DNA of 62,133 nt from Stappia sp. (GTDB taxonomy: Bacteria; Pseudomonadota; Alphaproteobacteria; Rhizobiales; Stappiaceae): positions 1-62,133 of the forward strand of contig PBLF01000007.1 of the NCBI GenBank assembly GCA_002722295.1. The letters run 5' to 3'. Shown here piece by piece: positions 54,475 through 61,915 of the stretch (positions are counted from its first letter, which is position 1; each line of letters opens with the position of its first letter). The notes under the pieces are model-generated. The model searched no databases and was not told the DNA's origin. It saw nothing but the letters and a program-made list of their open reading frames with translations. The position numbers were made by a program, and so were the translations under genes.

Positions 54475-55185
54475 CTATGCGGTCGAACTGCCCCGAACGA
54501 TCACGGGCGCCGGCGTCGAAACACGATTGTAGAGGTCGATGATGTCCTGGTTGATCAGTCGGACGCATCCGCTCGATACCGCTTTGCCGATGGTCCAGTA
54601 TTCTGGCGAGCCGTGAATTCGGTAAAGTGTGTCCACACCATCCTGGAAAATATAGAGTGCGCGTGCACCGAGCGGATTGTTAAGCCCTGGATCCATGCCG
54701 CCATTGGCTGCGCTGTATTTCTCCAGTTCAGGTTGTCGCGCAATCATTTCCTCCGGAGGAGTCCACCGCGGCCAACGCCGTTTGTATTGAACGACGCCAA
54801 CGCCCGACCAAGTGAATCCCTGACGTCCCAGCCCCACGCCGTAACGCATTGCCTTCCCGTCGGGCAGCACCAGATAGAGATGGAAAGCCGACGTATCGAC
54901 CACAATCGTCCCTGGCCGCTCGCCTGTCGGATCATTGACAAGCTGGCGATAGAAGCGCCGCTTAACTTTGCTGAGATCGACAGCAGGGATCGGGTAGTCT
55001 TCTTCCGGCATTGCCCGGTACATTTGTGCATAGCCAGCATCGACGGCAGGTTTGCTTGGACCCGGACTGACGGGCGCATCCTCGGTTGTCGCGCACCCAG
55101 GCAAGGCTGCGGTTGCTGTTGCGGCCGCAGCCACAGTGAAAAATTTGCGGCGTGACAGCATCCCGCCTAGATAATTCGAGCTCAA
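54475..55185 (-). CDS. L,D-transpeptidase, lipoprotein with Tat-like signal
   Basis: A 236-residue protein. The TTG start at 55185 is supported by AGGAG 7 nt upstream; an ATG at 55161 is the alternative. SRRKFF precedes a hydrophobic segment ending in the lipobox ALPGC (Cys31). The YkuD domain has DPGLNNPLGARALYIF and catalytic His191 and Cys207 in IHGSPEYWTIGKAVSSGCVRL. Probably anchored to a membrane, it would cross-link peptidoglycan. It is followed directly by the dsbA promoter region. Confidence 0.9.
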   Translation of the reverse strand: MSSNYLGGMLSRRKFFTVAAAATATAALPGCATTEDAPVSPGPSKPAVDAGYAQMYRAMPEEDYPIPAVDLSKVKRRFYRQLVNDPTGERPGTIVVDTSAFHLYLVLPDGKAMRYGVGLGRQGFTWSGVGVVQYKRRWPRWTPPEEMIARQPELEKYSAANGGMDPGLNNPLGARALYIFQDGVDTLYRIHGSPEYWTIGKAVSSGCVRLINQDIIDLYNRVSTPAPVIVRGSSTA

Positions 55186-55304
55186 AGCTTCGCTCCTGAT
55201 AGCTGGTGATATCGCCTCGATTTGCGGGCGTACTGAAGGGCGAAGTGCGATACTGCTCGACGGGCAATGATGAACCCGCGCGTATTCACACTCGTTGCAC
55301 CTTG

Positions 55305-55637
55305 CTATCGGGGAGGGCGCAGTAAGCGAGAGAGGCTGGCTGAAGCTATATTGAACTGGCCGAAGGTCCTGGTCGGCTCACCAGGGGACGGATCTGAAGG
55401 ACGGTCGGTGCAGGCCATCAGATTGGAACAATGATCGTGACAGGATACGGGCAGGTGCTCCGGTACGGAATTGTTGTCGCCGGTGGCAGAAATTATCGAA
55501 CTGACTTCTGTATCCGTTAGGACATCCGCTGAAACCAGGTGGGGACTGTCTGTCACCGGCGCAGCGATGGACGCTGCAGCGCTCAAATGCAGGGCCAATA
55601 ACAGGGCAACCAGCAATGACAGAAAACCACGCAACAT
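55305..55637 (-). CDS. Small exported protein of unknown function, Cys/His cluster
   Basis: Not recognised. A 110-residue protein with a clear signal peptide (LLVALLLALHLSAAASIAA) and one dense thiol/imidazole stretch, SCHDHCSNLMACTD, that could bind a metal. No membrane anchor follows. It starts 6 nt after the YafK-like gene, so the two are co-transcribed. Small Cys/His-rich periplasmic proteins are common in metal resistance islands, which is only a contextual hint. Confidence 0.65.
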   Translation of the reverse strand: MLRGFLSLLVALLLALHLSAAASIAAPVTDSPHLVSADVLTDTEVSSIISATGDNNSVPEHLPVSCHDHCSNLMACTDRPSDPSPGEPTRTFGQFNIASASLSRLLRPPR

Positions 55638-55642
55638 GTCCG

Positions 55643-56650
55643 TTACTCGTCCGGAGAATGCGGGTCCGCGAGCGCTGCGTCGGGCCGGCTGACGGGCACA
55701 GAAGACCGCGGCGATGTTCGCTTCGCAAGTGCATCCTGACCATTCCGTTCCAGTAGCCTGCGAAAGCTGGGATGCATCCCACCGTCTACGTAAGAATGAG
55801 CTGACAGCGCACTCCCGCTCGAAACCAGCAGGTCTGCCTGTCGTAAATCGGTTTGCGTACGACCGGCTATCGCCGGATGAGACTGGTTGACGGCCGGTGG
55901 ACAGGCAGCAAGCGGATTGCGCGGCTCCCCGGCCTCAAACTCTGTGTCCACAACATATCGACCGCCGCAATGCGAAATCCTGGGCTGGCGACGCGTTACC
56001 TCGAAGCTGTCATAGCCGCGCTTCAGGTCGGTCCAGAACGCAAAGTTGGGGTCATCGCGATGCTTCGCCATATTTTGCGGCGTCATGCGGAAGGGAAAAG
56101 CCTGAACCTGAAAGGACTGTTGGCTGCCCTTCAAAGCCTCGCGCGCGACGGCATAGATCTCGGCGACCCCATCATCCGTTAGCGCATAGCATCCGGAGGA
56201 GGTGCAGGCGCCGTGCACCATCAGGGCGTCGCCCGAATACCCCAGTGCCGCTTCAAGCCGGTTCGGATAGCCGAGATTGAAAGACAGGTAATATTGGGAG
56301 GTGGGGTTCAGCATTCCCGCATTGACGTGGTAGAAGCCTTCCGGCGCCTGACGGTCGCCTTCGCGGGTCTTCGGGCCGAGTTTCCCGGACCATCGGCACA
56401 TCGGGTATGTTTTCAGGAGAGCATATTTGCCGGTGCGATCCTGCTTCCATATTTCCAGCTCGCTCTCCTGTTTGAAAATGCGAACAAGGATCGGCGAAGA
56501 GGGAGACATCAACTTTCTCGACATCTCGGCGACCAGCAAGGCCGGAATAGGCTGGGAAGCCTTGTTGTCGACATCCAGCACACTCGAGACGCAACCGCTG
56601 AGCGAAATGGCAAGAAGGCCGACGGAAATTGCTTTTAACGCGTAGAACAT
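55643..56650 (-). CDS. YafK-type L,D-transpeptidase family lipoprotein
   Basis: A 335-residue lipoprotein: hydrophobic N terminus with lipobox SLSGC (Cys20). The YkuD-like domain has APEGFYHVNAGMLNPTSQYYLSFNLGYPN and the catalytic HGACTSSGCYAL (His146, Cys154). E. coli YafK (DpaA/LdtF) releases Braun lipoprotein from peptidoglycan, opposite to the cross-linking enzymes. The C-terminal ~90 residues are Pro/Ser/Ala-rich and low in similarity. Co-transcribed with the small exported protein. Confidence 0.88.
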   Translation of the reverse strand: MFYALKAISVGLLAISLSGCVSSVLDVDNKASQPIPALLVAEMSRKLMSPSSPILVRIFKQESELEIWKQDRTGKYALLKTYPMCRWSGKLGPKTREGDRQAPEGFYHVNAGMLNPTSQYYLSFNLGYPNRLEAALGYSGDALMVHGACTSSGCYALTDDGVAEIYAVAREALKGSQQSFQVQAFPFRMTPQNMAKHRDDPNFAFWTDLKRGYDSFEVTRRQPRISHCGGRYVVDTEFEAGEPRNPLAACPPAVNQSHPAIAGRTQTDLRQADLLVSSGSALSAHSYVDGGMHPSFRRLLERNGQDALAKRTSPRSSVPVSRPDAALADPHSPDE

Positions 56651-56842
56651 GAAACAGAACCAGATCCGAGCCTCGGAGCGGCGGAGAACACCATCCTTAT
56701 TCTGTTGCTAGCATAGTTAACGGCCGGTTGCGTCTGACGAATTTGCGAGCGACACATCACCGCATCGACCCTCCTGTTGTTCGCGTCAGTTGGGGTTTAA
56801 AGGGAGTAACCCTGCTTGTGGGTCTGAAGATAATTTAGAACG

Positions 56843-57022
56843 GTGAAGAGATTGGACCATCTGACTAGTGCAGAAACGCTGCGAATCACACGCCGCCGAT
56901 CAAAAATGAACATGGTCGTGCTTCTGGGACTCGTCCTTTTCATTGCCGCGGTGTTCAGCTTCAGCCTGTATCATATTCAGGCCGAGACGCGCCTTCCCGC
57001 AGCGGTATCGACGCCAGGATAA
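56843..57022 (+). CDS. Possible 59-residue single-TM small protein
   Basis: Not recognised. From the GTG at 56843 the product is basic at its N terminus (TLRITRRRSKMN), then has one hydrophobic helix (MVVLLGLVLFIAAVFSFSLYH) and a short tail ending STPG. An ATG at 56906 would give a 38-residue version. The positive-inside layout is that of a real small membrane protein, like those seen with respiratory oxidases. The ribosome binding site is weak. It lies in the 450-bp gap between the YafK-like gene and the next genes. Confidence 0.45.
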   Translation: MKRLDHLTSAETLRITRRRSKMNMVVLLGLVLFIAAVFSFSLYHIQAETRLPAAVSTPG

Positions 57023-57107
57023 CATCTGTATCACCCAGCCTTGAATGGCCGGTTCCATTCTGCTGTGAAACAATGGACCGCAGTCTCGGGAGACAGCGGT
57101 CCAGTTC

Positions 57108-57353
57108 ATGTCGCTTTTCATATTTTCCTTCTTCGCCGCGGGTGCCGCCGCCTACTCCGTTCTGACGCTGGTTTTCGCGCTGGTATGTCTGGGCCTCGGC
57201 CATAACACCATGGAGATGATCTACGGAGGCTTCGCGGTTTACCTGTTCACGCTCGTGGCAGCGGTTGAAGGCGCATGGTTGTTGCCGGAAGATATAAGAA
57301 ATTCTTCGTCGGTGCGTAGGCTTACCCACTGGTTGAGGTTCCGCTGGGACTGA
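57108..57353 (+). CDS. Possible small membrane protein, overlapping the next gene
   Basis: Not recognised. An 81-residue frame with two likely TM segments (SLFIFSFFAAGAAAYSVLTLVFALVCLGLG and MIYGGFAVYLFTLVAAVEGAWLL) and a basic tail. Its last 115 nt overlap the 3' end of the transglutaminase-like gene on the other strand, so at least the tail is doubtful. It follows the small TM protein gene by 85 bp. Confidence 0.35.
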   Translation: MSLFIFSFFAAGAAAYSVLTLVFALVCLGLGHNTMEMIYGGFAVYLFTLVAAVEGAWLLPEDIRNSSSVRRLTHWLRFRWD

Positions 57354-57889
57354 CGCTTCAGGAAGTAAATCTTCGCATCGCTCCAGAGCAGTACTTTCTG
57401 TTCGAGATTGTCGAGGATGAAGTCACCCAGAGATGTCACGACCGTGAGTACCGCATGGCCGCCGCCTTTGGCATCTCGTGCGGTGGTGAGCAGCAGTGCG
57501 CCCAGTGGATAGCCGATTTCGTTTAGGCGCTGGCGTTTGAGAAGTGCGTAATCTTCGCAATCTGCTGCGCTCGTCGGGTATTCCCAGAACTCCTCAACGC
57601 CGTAGATTTCCATATCTGTCAAGGCGGGAATGCCATTCACTTCAGCATTGATGCGGACGATGTCGCTCCATGCGGAGCGTGTGAGTTCGACCATCGTTCC
57701 TCCCGCCCGGCGCGCGCATCGATCCTTGTAACGCTGACAATAATCATAATAGCCATACGGCATTGAGGTCGTCCCGAACGTCCGCATGTTGGGACGATCG
57801 GCTTGTGTCGGGGTGTAATGCGCCGCACTTGCCACCGCCGCCGAGCAAAGCATGAGAAAGGCAATTGCCGTGCCCCAGATAGTCCTCAT
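57239..57889 (-). CDS. Transglutaminase-like cysteine peptidase (BTLCP)
   Basis: A 216-residue exported protein: signal peptide with cleavage near ASAA. The papain-like triad is visible: Cys in SAADCEDYALLKRQRLNEIG, His in GGGHAVLTVV and Asp in GDFILDN. BTLCPs are periplasmic proteases; the best-known member, LapG, cleaves surface adhesins under c-di-GMP control, but no LapD partner is seen here. It may act on wall-linked or surface proteins. Confidence 0.9.
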   Translation of the reverse strand: MRTIWGTAIAFLMLCSAAVASAAHYTPTQADRPNMRTFGTTSMPYGYYDYCQRYKDRCARRAGGTMVELTRSAWSDIVRINAEVNGIPALTDMEIYGVEEFWEYPTSAADCEDYALLKRQRLNEIGYPLGALLLTTARDAKGGGHAVLTVVTSLGDFILDNLEQKVLLWSDAKIYFLKRQSQRNLNQWVSLRTDEEFLISSGNNHAPSTAATSVNR

Positions 57890-58040
57890 CGTCCTGTCTC
57901 CCCGACTGTTGATGGAGAGAACCTACGCGACGCCGGGAAAAATCAAATAAAATCAATACGATAAATTAAATTCAAATGCCTCGAAAATCTGCCTGTGTTG
58001 TTTAGTCTTGTGTTTACCGACCGGCTTCGGTCATCGCGTG

Positions 58041-58550
58041 TCACTCGGATGGAGTGTCTTGTTCGCCATGACGGTGGTGGGTCAGCTCGCTCCTGTCCTG
58101 CACAATTTTTGCGTTTACCGTGATGGAGCCGCTGCGCTCGAACCGTAATGTGAGCGGCATGGTGTTCGGCTGAAGCGGATTGGTGACAAATCCGTCAAGC
58201 GCCAGATGAACTCCCGGTTCCACCATCTTGAGCTCGGCGTGGGCCGGAATCATCAGGACGTTATTCATTCGCTCACGACGGCCGAAGGTATTTCTGAAGA
58301 CCGTGACGCCGGTAAAGCTGTCGCTTTCAACACCGATCAGGTTTTCTGAGGAGGTCGTCCCGTTCCATATTGTCAGATACATCGTCCGCAACGACGTATT
58401 TGAAGGAGAGATGAGCACCTCGGCATGCTCGATCTGGAGCATTTGCGCCGAACTCTCGTGCGAGACCTGAATTTCCCGTGCACCGCCTTCAAAGGTGATG
58501 CTGGGCACCGCGACCACGGCCAAGAGGAAAAGATGTAATTTTGGCTTCAT
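58041..58550 (-). CDS. PCu(A)C-like periplasmic copper chaperone, degenerate metal site
   Basis: A 169-residue exported protein of the PCu(A)C fold: EIQVSHESSAQMLQIEHAEV, LRTMYLTIWNGTTSSENLIGVES and PGVHLALDGF are family positions. Canonical proteins bind Cu(I) with His-Met-x10-Met-x21-His-x-Met. Here the first His region reads GRRERMNNVLMIPAH and the last motif HLALDGF lacks its Met, so copper binding is probably changed or lost. The C-terminal HHRHGEQD may offer other ligands. Confidence 0.8.
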   Translation of the reverse strand: MKPKLHLFLLAVVAVPSITFEGGAREIQVSHESSAQMLQIEHAEVLISPSNTSLRTMYLTIWNGTTSSENLIGVESDSFTGVTVFRNTFGRRERMNNVLMIPAHAELKMVEPGVHLALDGFVTNPLQPNTMPLTLRFERSGSITVNAKIVQDRSELTHHRHGEQDTPSE

Positions 58551-58705
58551 GAATCCCTGTCCGAATGACGCTCACGATACAGGTGCGTGCTGAGTGAAAG
58601 TGATCACAAATTGTTCAACTGGGAGGACCATTTGTCGTGTTGCAGGAAGATAGGGATAGCATGACTCTGGGGGGAGAGAGAAACTTGGAGCAAGGAGTGT
58701 TAGCT

Positions 58706-59119
58706 TTGCTGACGATCGGAGAGCTGTCGAAGCAGACCGGGGTAAAGGTGCCGACTATACGGTACTACGAGGAAATGGGCTTGATGAAGCCCGCAGACCG
58801 GACGGAGGGCAACCAGCGCCGGTTCGAAACGTCGGACCGGGAGCGCCTCGCGTTCATCAAGCATGCGCGCGACCTCGGCTTTACTATTGAGGCTATCCGC
58901 GAACTCCTCGATCTTAGCGCTCATCCGGAACGCCCGTGCAAGGATGCCGACCAGATTGCGGCGCGCCAGCTGAAGATGGTTCGTGACAAGATCGGCCGAC
59001 TTCAGCAGCTCGAGCGCGAACTCACCCGGATGGTCGGCACCTGTCACGACGGCCATATGAAGGATTGCTACGTCATCAGATCGCTTGCCAATCACGATCT
59101 CTGCATGACCGAACACTGA
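58706..59119 (+). CDS. MerR family metal-responsive regulator (CadR/PbrR/ZntR-like)
   Basis: From the TTG at 58706, which has AAGGAG 8 nt upstream, it has 137 residues, the usual size; the frame is open from 58637. HTH: TIGELSKQTGVKVPTIRYYEEMGLMKPADR. The dimer helix follows Cys in ERPCKDADQIA. The C-terminal metal loop has TCHDGHMKDC and a final Cys in NHDLC. This Cys pattern is that of Zn/Cd/Pb sensors. Such proteins activate promoters with 19-20-nt spacers, exactly the sites seen before ccdA and dsbA. The metal cannot be decided. Confidence 0.9.
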   Translation: MLTIGELSKQTGVKVPTIRYYEEMGLMKPADRTEGNQRRFETSDRERLAFIKHARDLGFTIEAIRELLDLSAHPERPCKDADQIAARQLKMVRDKIGRLQQLERELTRMVGTCHDGHMKDCYVIRSLANHDLCMTEH

Positions 59120-59122
59120 CGG

Positions 59123-59620
59123 TCAGATTTGCGTGCCCGCATCGAAGCTGCAGTAATAGGTAGTGCGGTCCGTTTCGGCGGCGATCGTGGGAACGTCATG
59201 TAGCGTAACGGAAAGCACTGAGCCGTCGCGGCTCTGCTCGATCCATCCGCTTACGACTTGGGACGGATGATCGTCGGGCACCAGCTCAAATGTCGTCTTG
59301 TCGCCTCTCGTCTGCAGATTGCGAAGCTCTCCGGTGTCGTAGTCGCCTTCGGCCGAAAATGTCGTTTCCATCCTAGTTTTACTCAGGAACAGGTAGAACT
59401 CCATCTCCGAGCCGAAAGGCGCGCGTCCCCAGTACCATGCTTCTGCCTTTTTGACGGAGGGTCGCACGCGCGCGGATAGACTGCGACAATCGGCTCCGCT
59501 GGGGGCCGTGTTGCCGGGATGGAGCAAGAAGACGCCGGTCGGCATGGCTATCGCCGCGCCTTCCGACACAAGGACGATAGCAATGCCGGCCAACTGAGAT
59601 CGAAGCCGCAGAGAGAGCAT
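59123..59620 (-). CDS. Exported protein of unknown function
   Basis: Not recognised. A 165-residue protein with a signal peptide (LAGIAIVLVSEGAAIA) and a soluble, beta-rich looking mature part with two Cys (GADCRSL and YYCSF near the C terminus) that could form a disulfide. It is convergent with the MerR gene (3 bp apart) and divergent from the HMA gene. A DsbA client is possible. Confidence 0.6.
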   Translation of the reverse strand: MLSLRLRSQLAGIAIVLVSEGAAIAMPTGVFLLHPGNTAPSGADCRSLSARVRPSVKKAEAWYWGRAPFGSEMEFYLFLSKTRMETTFSAEGDYDTGELRNLQTRGDKTTFELVPDDHPSQVVSGWIEQSRDGSVLSVTLHDVPTIAAETDRTTYYCSFDAGTQI

Positions 59621-59745
59621 GAGAACGTTCCTGACCGTCTGGATTACACCCGCATATCGCCCGAAGGCAGGGAAAGACGAGACAAGCTTGAAAACGCCAA
59701 TTCTCCAGAGGCGTCAAGTCAGGCAGAAAATCTGAGGTATGGCTA

Positions 59746-59769
59746 TTGACCCTCTAGCTACCAGAGATG
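59746..59769 (+). promoter_or_regulatory. MerR-type site before the HMA-lspA genes
   Basis: TTGACCCTCTAGCTACCAGA, continuing GATG. The first 13 bases are identical to the ccdA site, and CTCT N7 AGAG is a dyad with the same spacing as in the dsbA site. A -10 at 19-20 nt (CAGCTT) is poor. It lies about 55 nt upstream of the HMA start. Confidence 0.55.
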
Positions 59770-59824
59770 CCAGCTTGGTCACCATCCTCATACAGAGGAA
59801 ATATCAGTGACAGCGGGAGTATCA

Positions 59825-60031
59825 ATGATCATTGAATTCAAGATTGAGGGCATGGATTGCGCACGCTGTGTCGACAAGATCGAGTCAGCAGTGCGCGCAC
59901 TGCCTAGCGTTGAGGCTGCCAAGGTCTCGCTCATCGACAATAGTGCGCTTGTCAAGCTCAATCCCTTGAAGACATCGCAGGACGCTGTCTTCAAGGCGGT
60001 GGAGAGCTTGGGTTACAACGTATCGCGATGA
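59825..60031 (+). CDS. Heavy-metal-associated (HMA) domain metallochaperone
   Basis: From the ATG at 59825, 6 nt after GGGAG, it has 68 residues: one ferredoxin-like HMA domain. The metal motif is GMDCARC near the N terminus, with VEAAKVSLIDNSALV and ESLGYNVSR completing the fold. Similar to MerP/CopZ and to the small cation-binding proteins that precede P-type ATPases in zinc/cadmium operons. Here the ATPase gene is absent and lspA follows 99 bp later. Confidence 0.9.
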   Translation: MIIEFKIEGMDCARCVDKIESAVRALPSVEAAKVSLIDNSALVKLNPLKTSQDAVFKAVESLGYNVSR

Positions 60032-60130
60032 GCACGCTTGAACTTGTGAGCAGCCGCATGGAAAGCGCCCCCAATATCAAGGAGGCCACGCATCATTCGC
60101 GAACTCAGCCGAAGGAGAAACGATTTAGGT

Positions 60131-60604
60131 ATGATCCGTCTTGGCCTTCTTGCAGCGGTTTCGTGGTTTATCGTCGACCAAGCTACGAAATGGTGGATCG
60201 TGAACCATGTTATGGTCCCGCCGCGCGTCATTCCGGTCACCGACTTTTTCAACATCATCCTGGGACGAAATACGGGTGTGAGCTTTGGGCTTTTTGGCGG
60301 CATGTCGCAATGGTTGTTGGTCGCCCTCGCTTCGGCTGTGCTCGTTATGCTCCTGATCTGGATGTCGCAAGCGACGTCGCGCATAGTCGCGCTTGCCTTG
60401 GGTTTAATCGCGGGCGGAGCGATTGGAAACATGGTCGACCGACTGCGCCTTGGCGGAGTAACGGACTTTCTGGACCTCTACCTTGGTGAATGGCACTGGC
60501 CAGCTTTTAACATGGCAGATGTTGGCATCGTGTGCGGCGCAGGGCTCCTTCTCGCCGAGAGCGTCATTTTCGGAAAGGCGCCAGCTTCAGGCGATAGGGC
60601 ATGA
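60131..60604 (+). CDS. lspA: Signal peptidase II (lipoprotein signal peptidase)
   Basis: A 157-residue inner membrane aspartic protease with four TM segments. Conserved blocks: DQATKWW near the N terminus, GRNTGVSFGLF, AGGAIGNMVDRLRLGGVTDFLD and WPAFNMADVGIV with the catalytic Asp pair. It cleaves prolipoproteins before the lipidated Cys. A copy in metal operons (as pbrC-like genes) is known, separate from the housekeeping lspA. Its last five residues (SGDRA) and stop lie in IS110-like sequence, so the C terminus has been changed by an insertion. Confidence 0.92.
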   Translation: MIRLGLLAAVSWFIVDQATKWWIVNHVMVPPRVIPVTDFFNIILGRNTGVSFGLFGGMSQWLLVALASAVLVMLLIWMSQATSRIVALALGLIAGGAIGNMVDRLRLGGVTDFLDLYLGEWHWPAFNMADVGIVCGAGLLLAESVIFGKAPASGDRA

Positions 60605-60714
60605 TGTCCGGCTGATGCCGCCGTCCTATGTGACGCCTTACGTGAAGCGCGGGGAGACAAACGCCGCGGATGCGGCCGCCATCTGTGATGGCCGTAACGC
60701 GTCCCTCGATGCGG
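60585..60714 (+). pseudogene. Fragment of an IS110/IS1111-type transposase
   Basis: The plus-strand frame reads LQAIGHDVRLMPPSYV, then TPYVKRGETNAADAAAI, the recognisable N-terminal region of IS110/IS1111 DEDD transposases (compare RLMPPxYVKPYVKR...DAxDAEAI). It has no start, is cut on the left at the lspA end and on the right by the IS3 element. Only about 43 codons remain. It is not found again right of the IS3. Confidence 0.8.
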
Positions 60715-60741
60715 TTGACCTGCTCCCCGTTTTGTCCGCGT

Positions 60742-61578
60742 CTATAAGTTAGCCCTGTTCACGTTGTGGTCCATTGCGGACCGGGTTGCAAATTCGCTCG
60801 GGGTGAGCCCGTCGAGGCTCGTGTGCGGTCGGTTCAGATTGTAGTCGATCCTCCATTCTTCGATGATCTCGCGAGCATGGCGATAGCTGGTGAAGAGATG
60901 CTCGTTCAGGCACTCGTCCCTCAGGCGTCCGTTGAAGCTTTCGACAAAGCCGTTTTGCATGGGCTTGCCCGGTGCAATGTAGTGCCATTCGACGCCGCGA
61001 TCCTGTTGCCATTTGAGCATGGCATTCGATGTCAGTTCCGTCCCGTTGTCGCTGACCACCATCAGCGGATAGCCACGGCGCTCTGCGATTGTATCCAGTT
61101 CACGGGCTACACGCTGGCCGGAGATCGAGTTGTCGACGACGGTCGTCAGGCATTCCCGGCTGAAGTCATCAATCACGCACAGGATGCGGAAGCGGCGTCC
61201 ATCGACCAGCGTGTCGGACACGAAGTCGAGGCTCCAACGCTGGTTGGGATCCTGCGGGATCGCCATCGGGGCCCGCGTGCCCAAGGCCCGCTTGCGGCCG
61301 CCACGCTTGCGAACGGTGAGCCGTTCCTCGCGATAGAGGCGGTAGAGCTTCTTCCAGTTCACCTCGACGCCCTCGCGCTTCAGCAGGATATGCAGGCGCC
61401 TGTAGCCGAAGCGCCGGCGTTGTGACGCCAGTTCCTTCAGCCTCTTTCGCAACGCCTTATCGTCCGGTCGTGTCGATCGGTAGCGATAGACACGCGGATC
61501 AATACCCACCAGCCCGCAGGCACGGCGCTGGGAGTAGTTCTTCTCTTCGATCGCCCAGCTCACGGCGTTCCTCCTCAA
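60742..61578 (-). CDS. IS3 family transposase OrfB
   Basis: A 278-residue DDE integrase-core protein. An HTH_21-like start ([17 protein letters not shown]) is followed by the rve domain: [29 protein letters not shown] with the first Asp, [11 protein letters not shown] with the second, and [15 protein letters not shown] with the Glu. It is made as an OrfAB fusion by -1 frameshifting in this family. Confidence 0.95.
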   Translation of the reverse strand: MRRNAVSWAIEEKNYSQRRACGLVGIDPRVYRYRSTRPDDKALRKRLKELASQRRRFGYRRLHILLKREGVEVNWKKLYRLYREERLTVRKRGGRKRALGTRAPMAIPQDPNQRWSLDFVSDTLVDGRRFRILCVIDDFSRECLTTVVDNSISGQRVARELDTIAERRGYPLMVVSDNGTELTSNAMLKWQQDRGVEWHYIAPGKPMQNGFVESFNGRLRDECLNEHLFTSYRHAREIIEEWRIDYNLNRPHTSLDGLTPSEFATRSAMDHNVNRANL

Positions 61579-61586
61579 GCCGGGCG

Positions 61587-61853
61587 TCAGAAGTTTTTTC
61601 CGAGCATCTCGCGAAGAGTCGACACGTCCATCATCGACTCCGCCAGGAGTTTCTTCAGACGGGCGTTCTCTTCCTCAAGGGTCTTCAGCCGTTTGGCCTC
61701 CGACACTTCCATGCCACCATACTTCGAGCGCCACTTGTAGAAGGTCGCATCGCTGATGCCGTATTTGCGGCACAGATCGGCGGCCGACATGCCCGCCTGA
61801 TGTTCCTTCAAAATGCCGATGATCTGCTCGTCGGAAAACCGGGATCGTCTCAT
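61587..61853 (-). CDS. IS3 family transposase OrfA
   Basis: An 88-residue protein with HTH ([39 protein letters not shown]) and a leucine-zipper-like helix ([14 protein letters not shown]). Near its end is the slippery heptamer AAAAAAC (minus strand 61599-61593), suited to a -1 shift into orfB. Confidence 0.95.
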   Translation of the reverse strand: MRRSRFSDEQIIGILKEHQAGMSAADLCRKYGISDATFYKWRSKYGGMEVSEAKRLKTLEEENARLKKLLAESMMDVSTLREMLGKNF

Positions 61854-61915
61854 TGCCTGTCTCCTTCTTCAGGATGCAGGCTAACCTCAAAGCGAGTACA
61901 ATTCAGGGGAGCAGG

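Noticed and set aside
60028..60489. 153-codon frame starting by ATGA overlap with the HMA gene, considered as a P-type ATPase start or remnant
   Set aside because: Its first ~34 codons show no ATPase motif, and the rest is a shadow of lspA in another frame. I kept only the note that the ATPase is absent.
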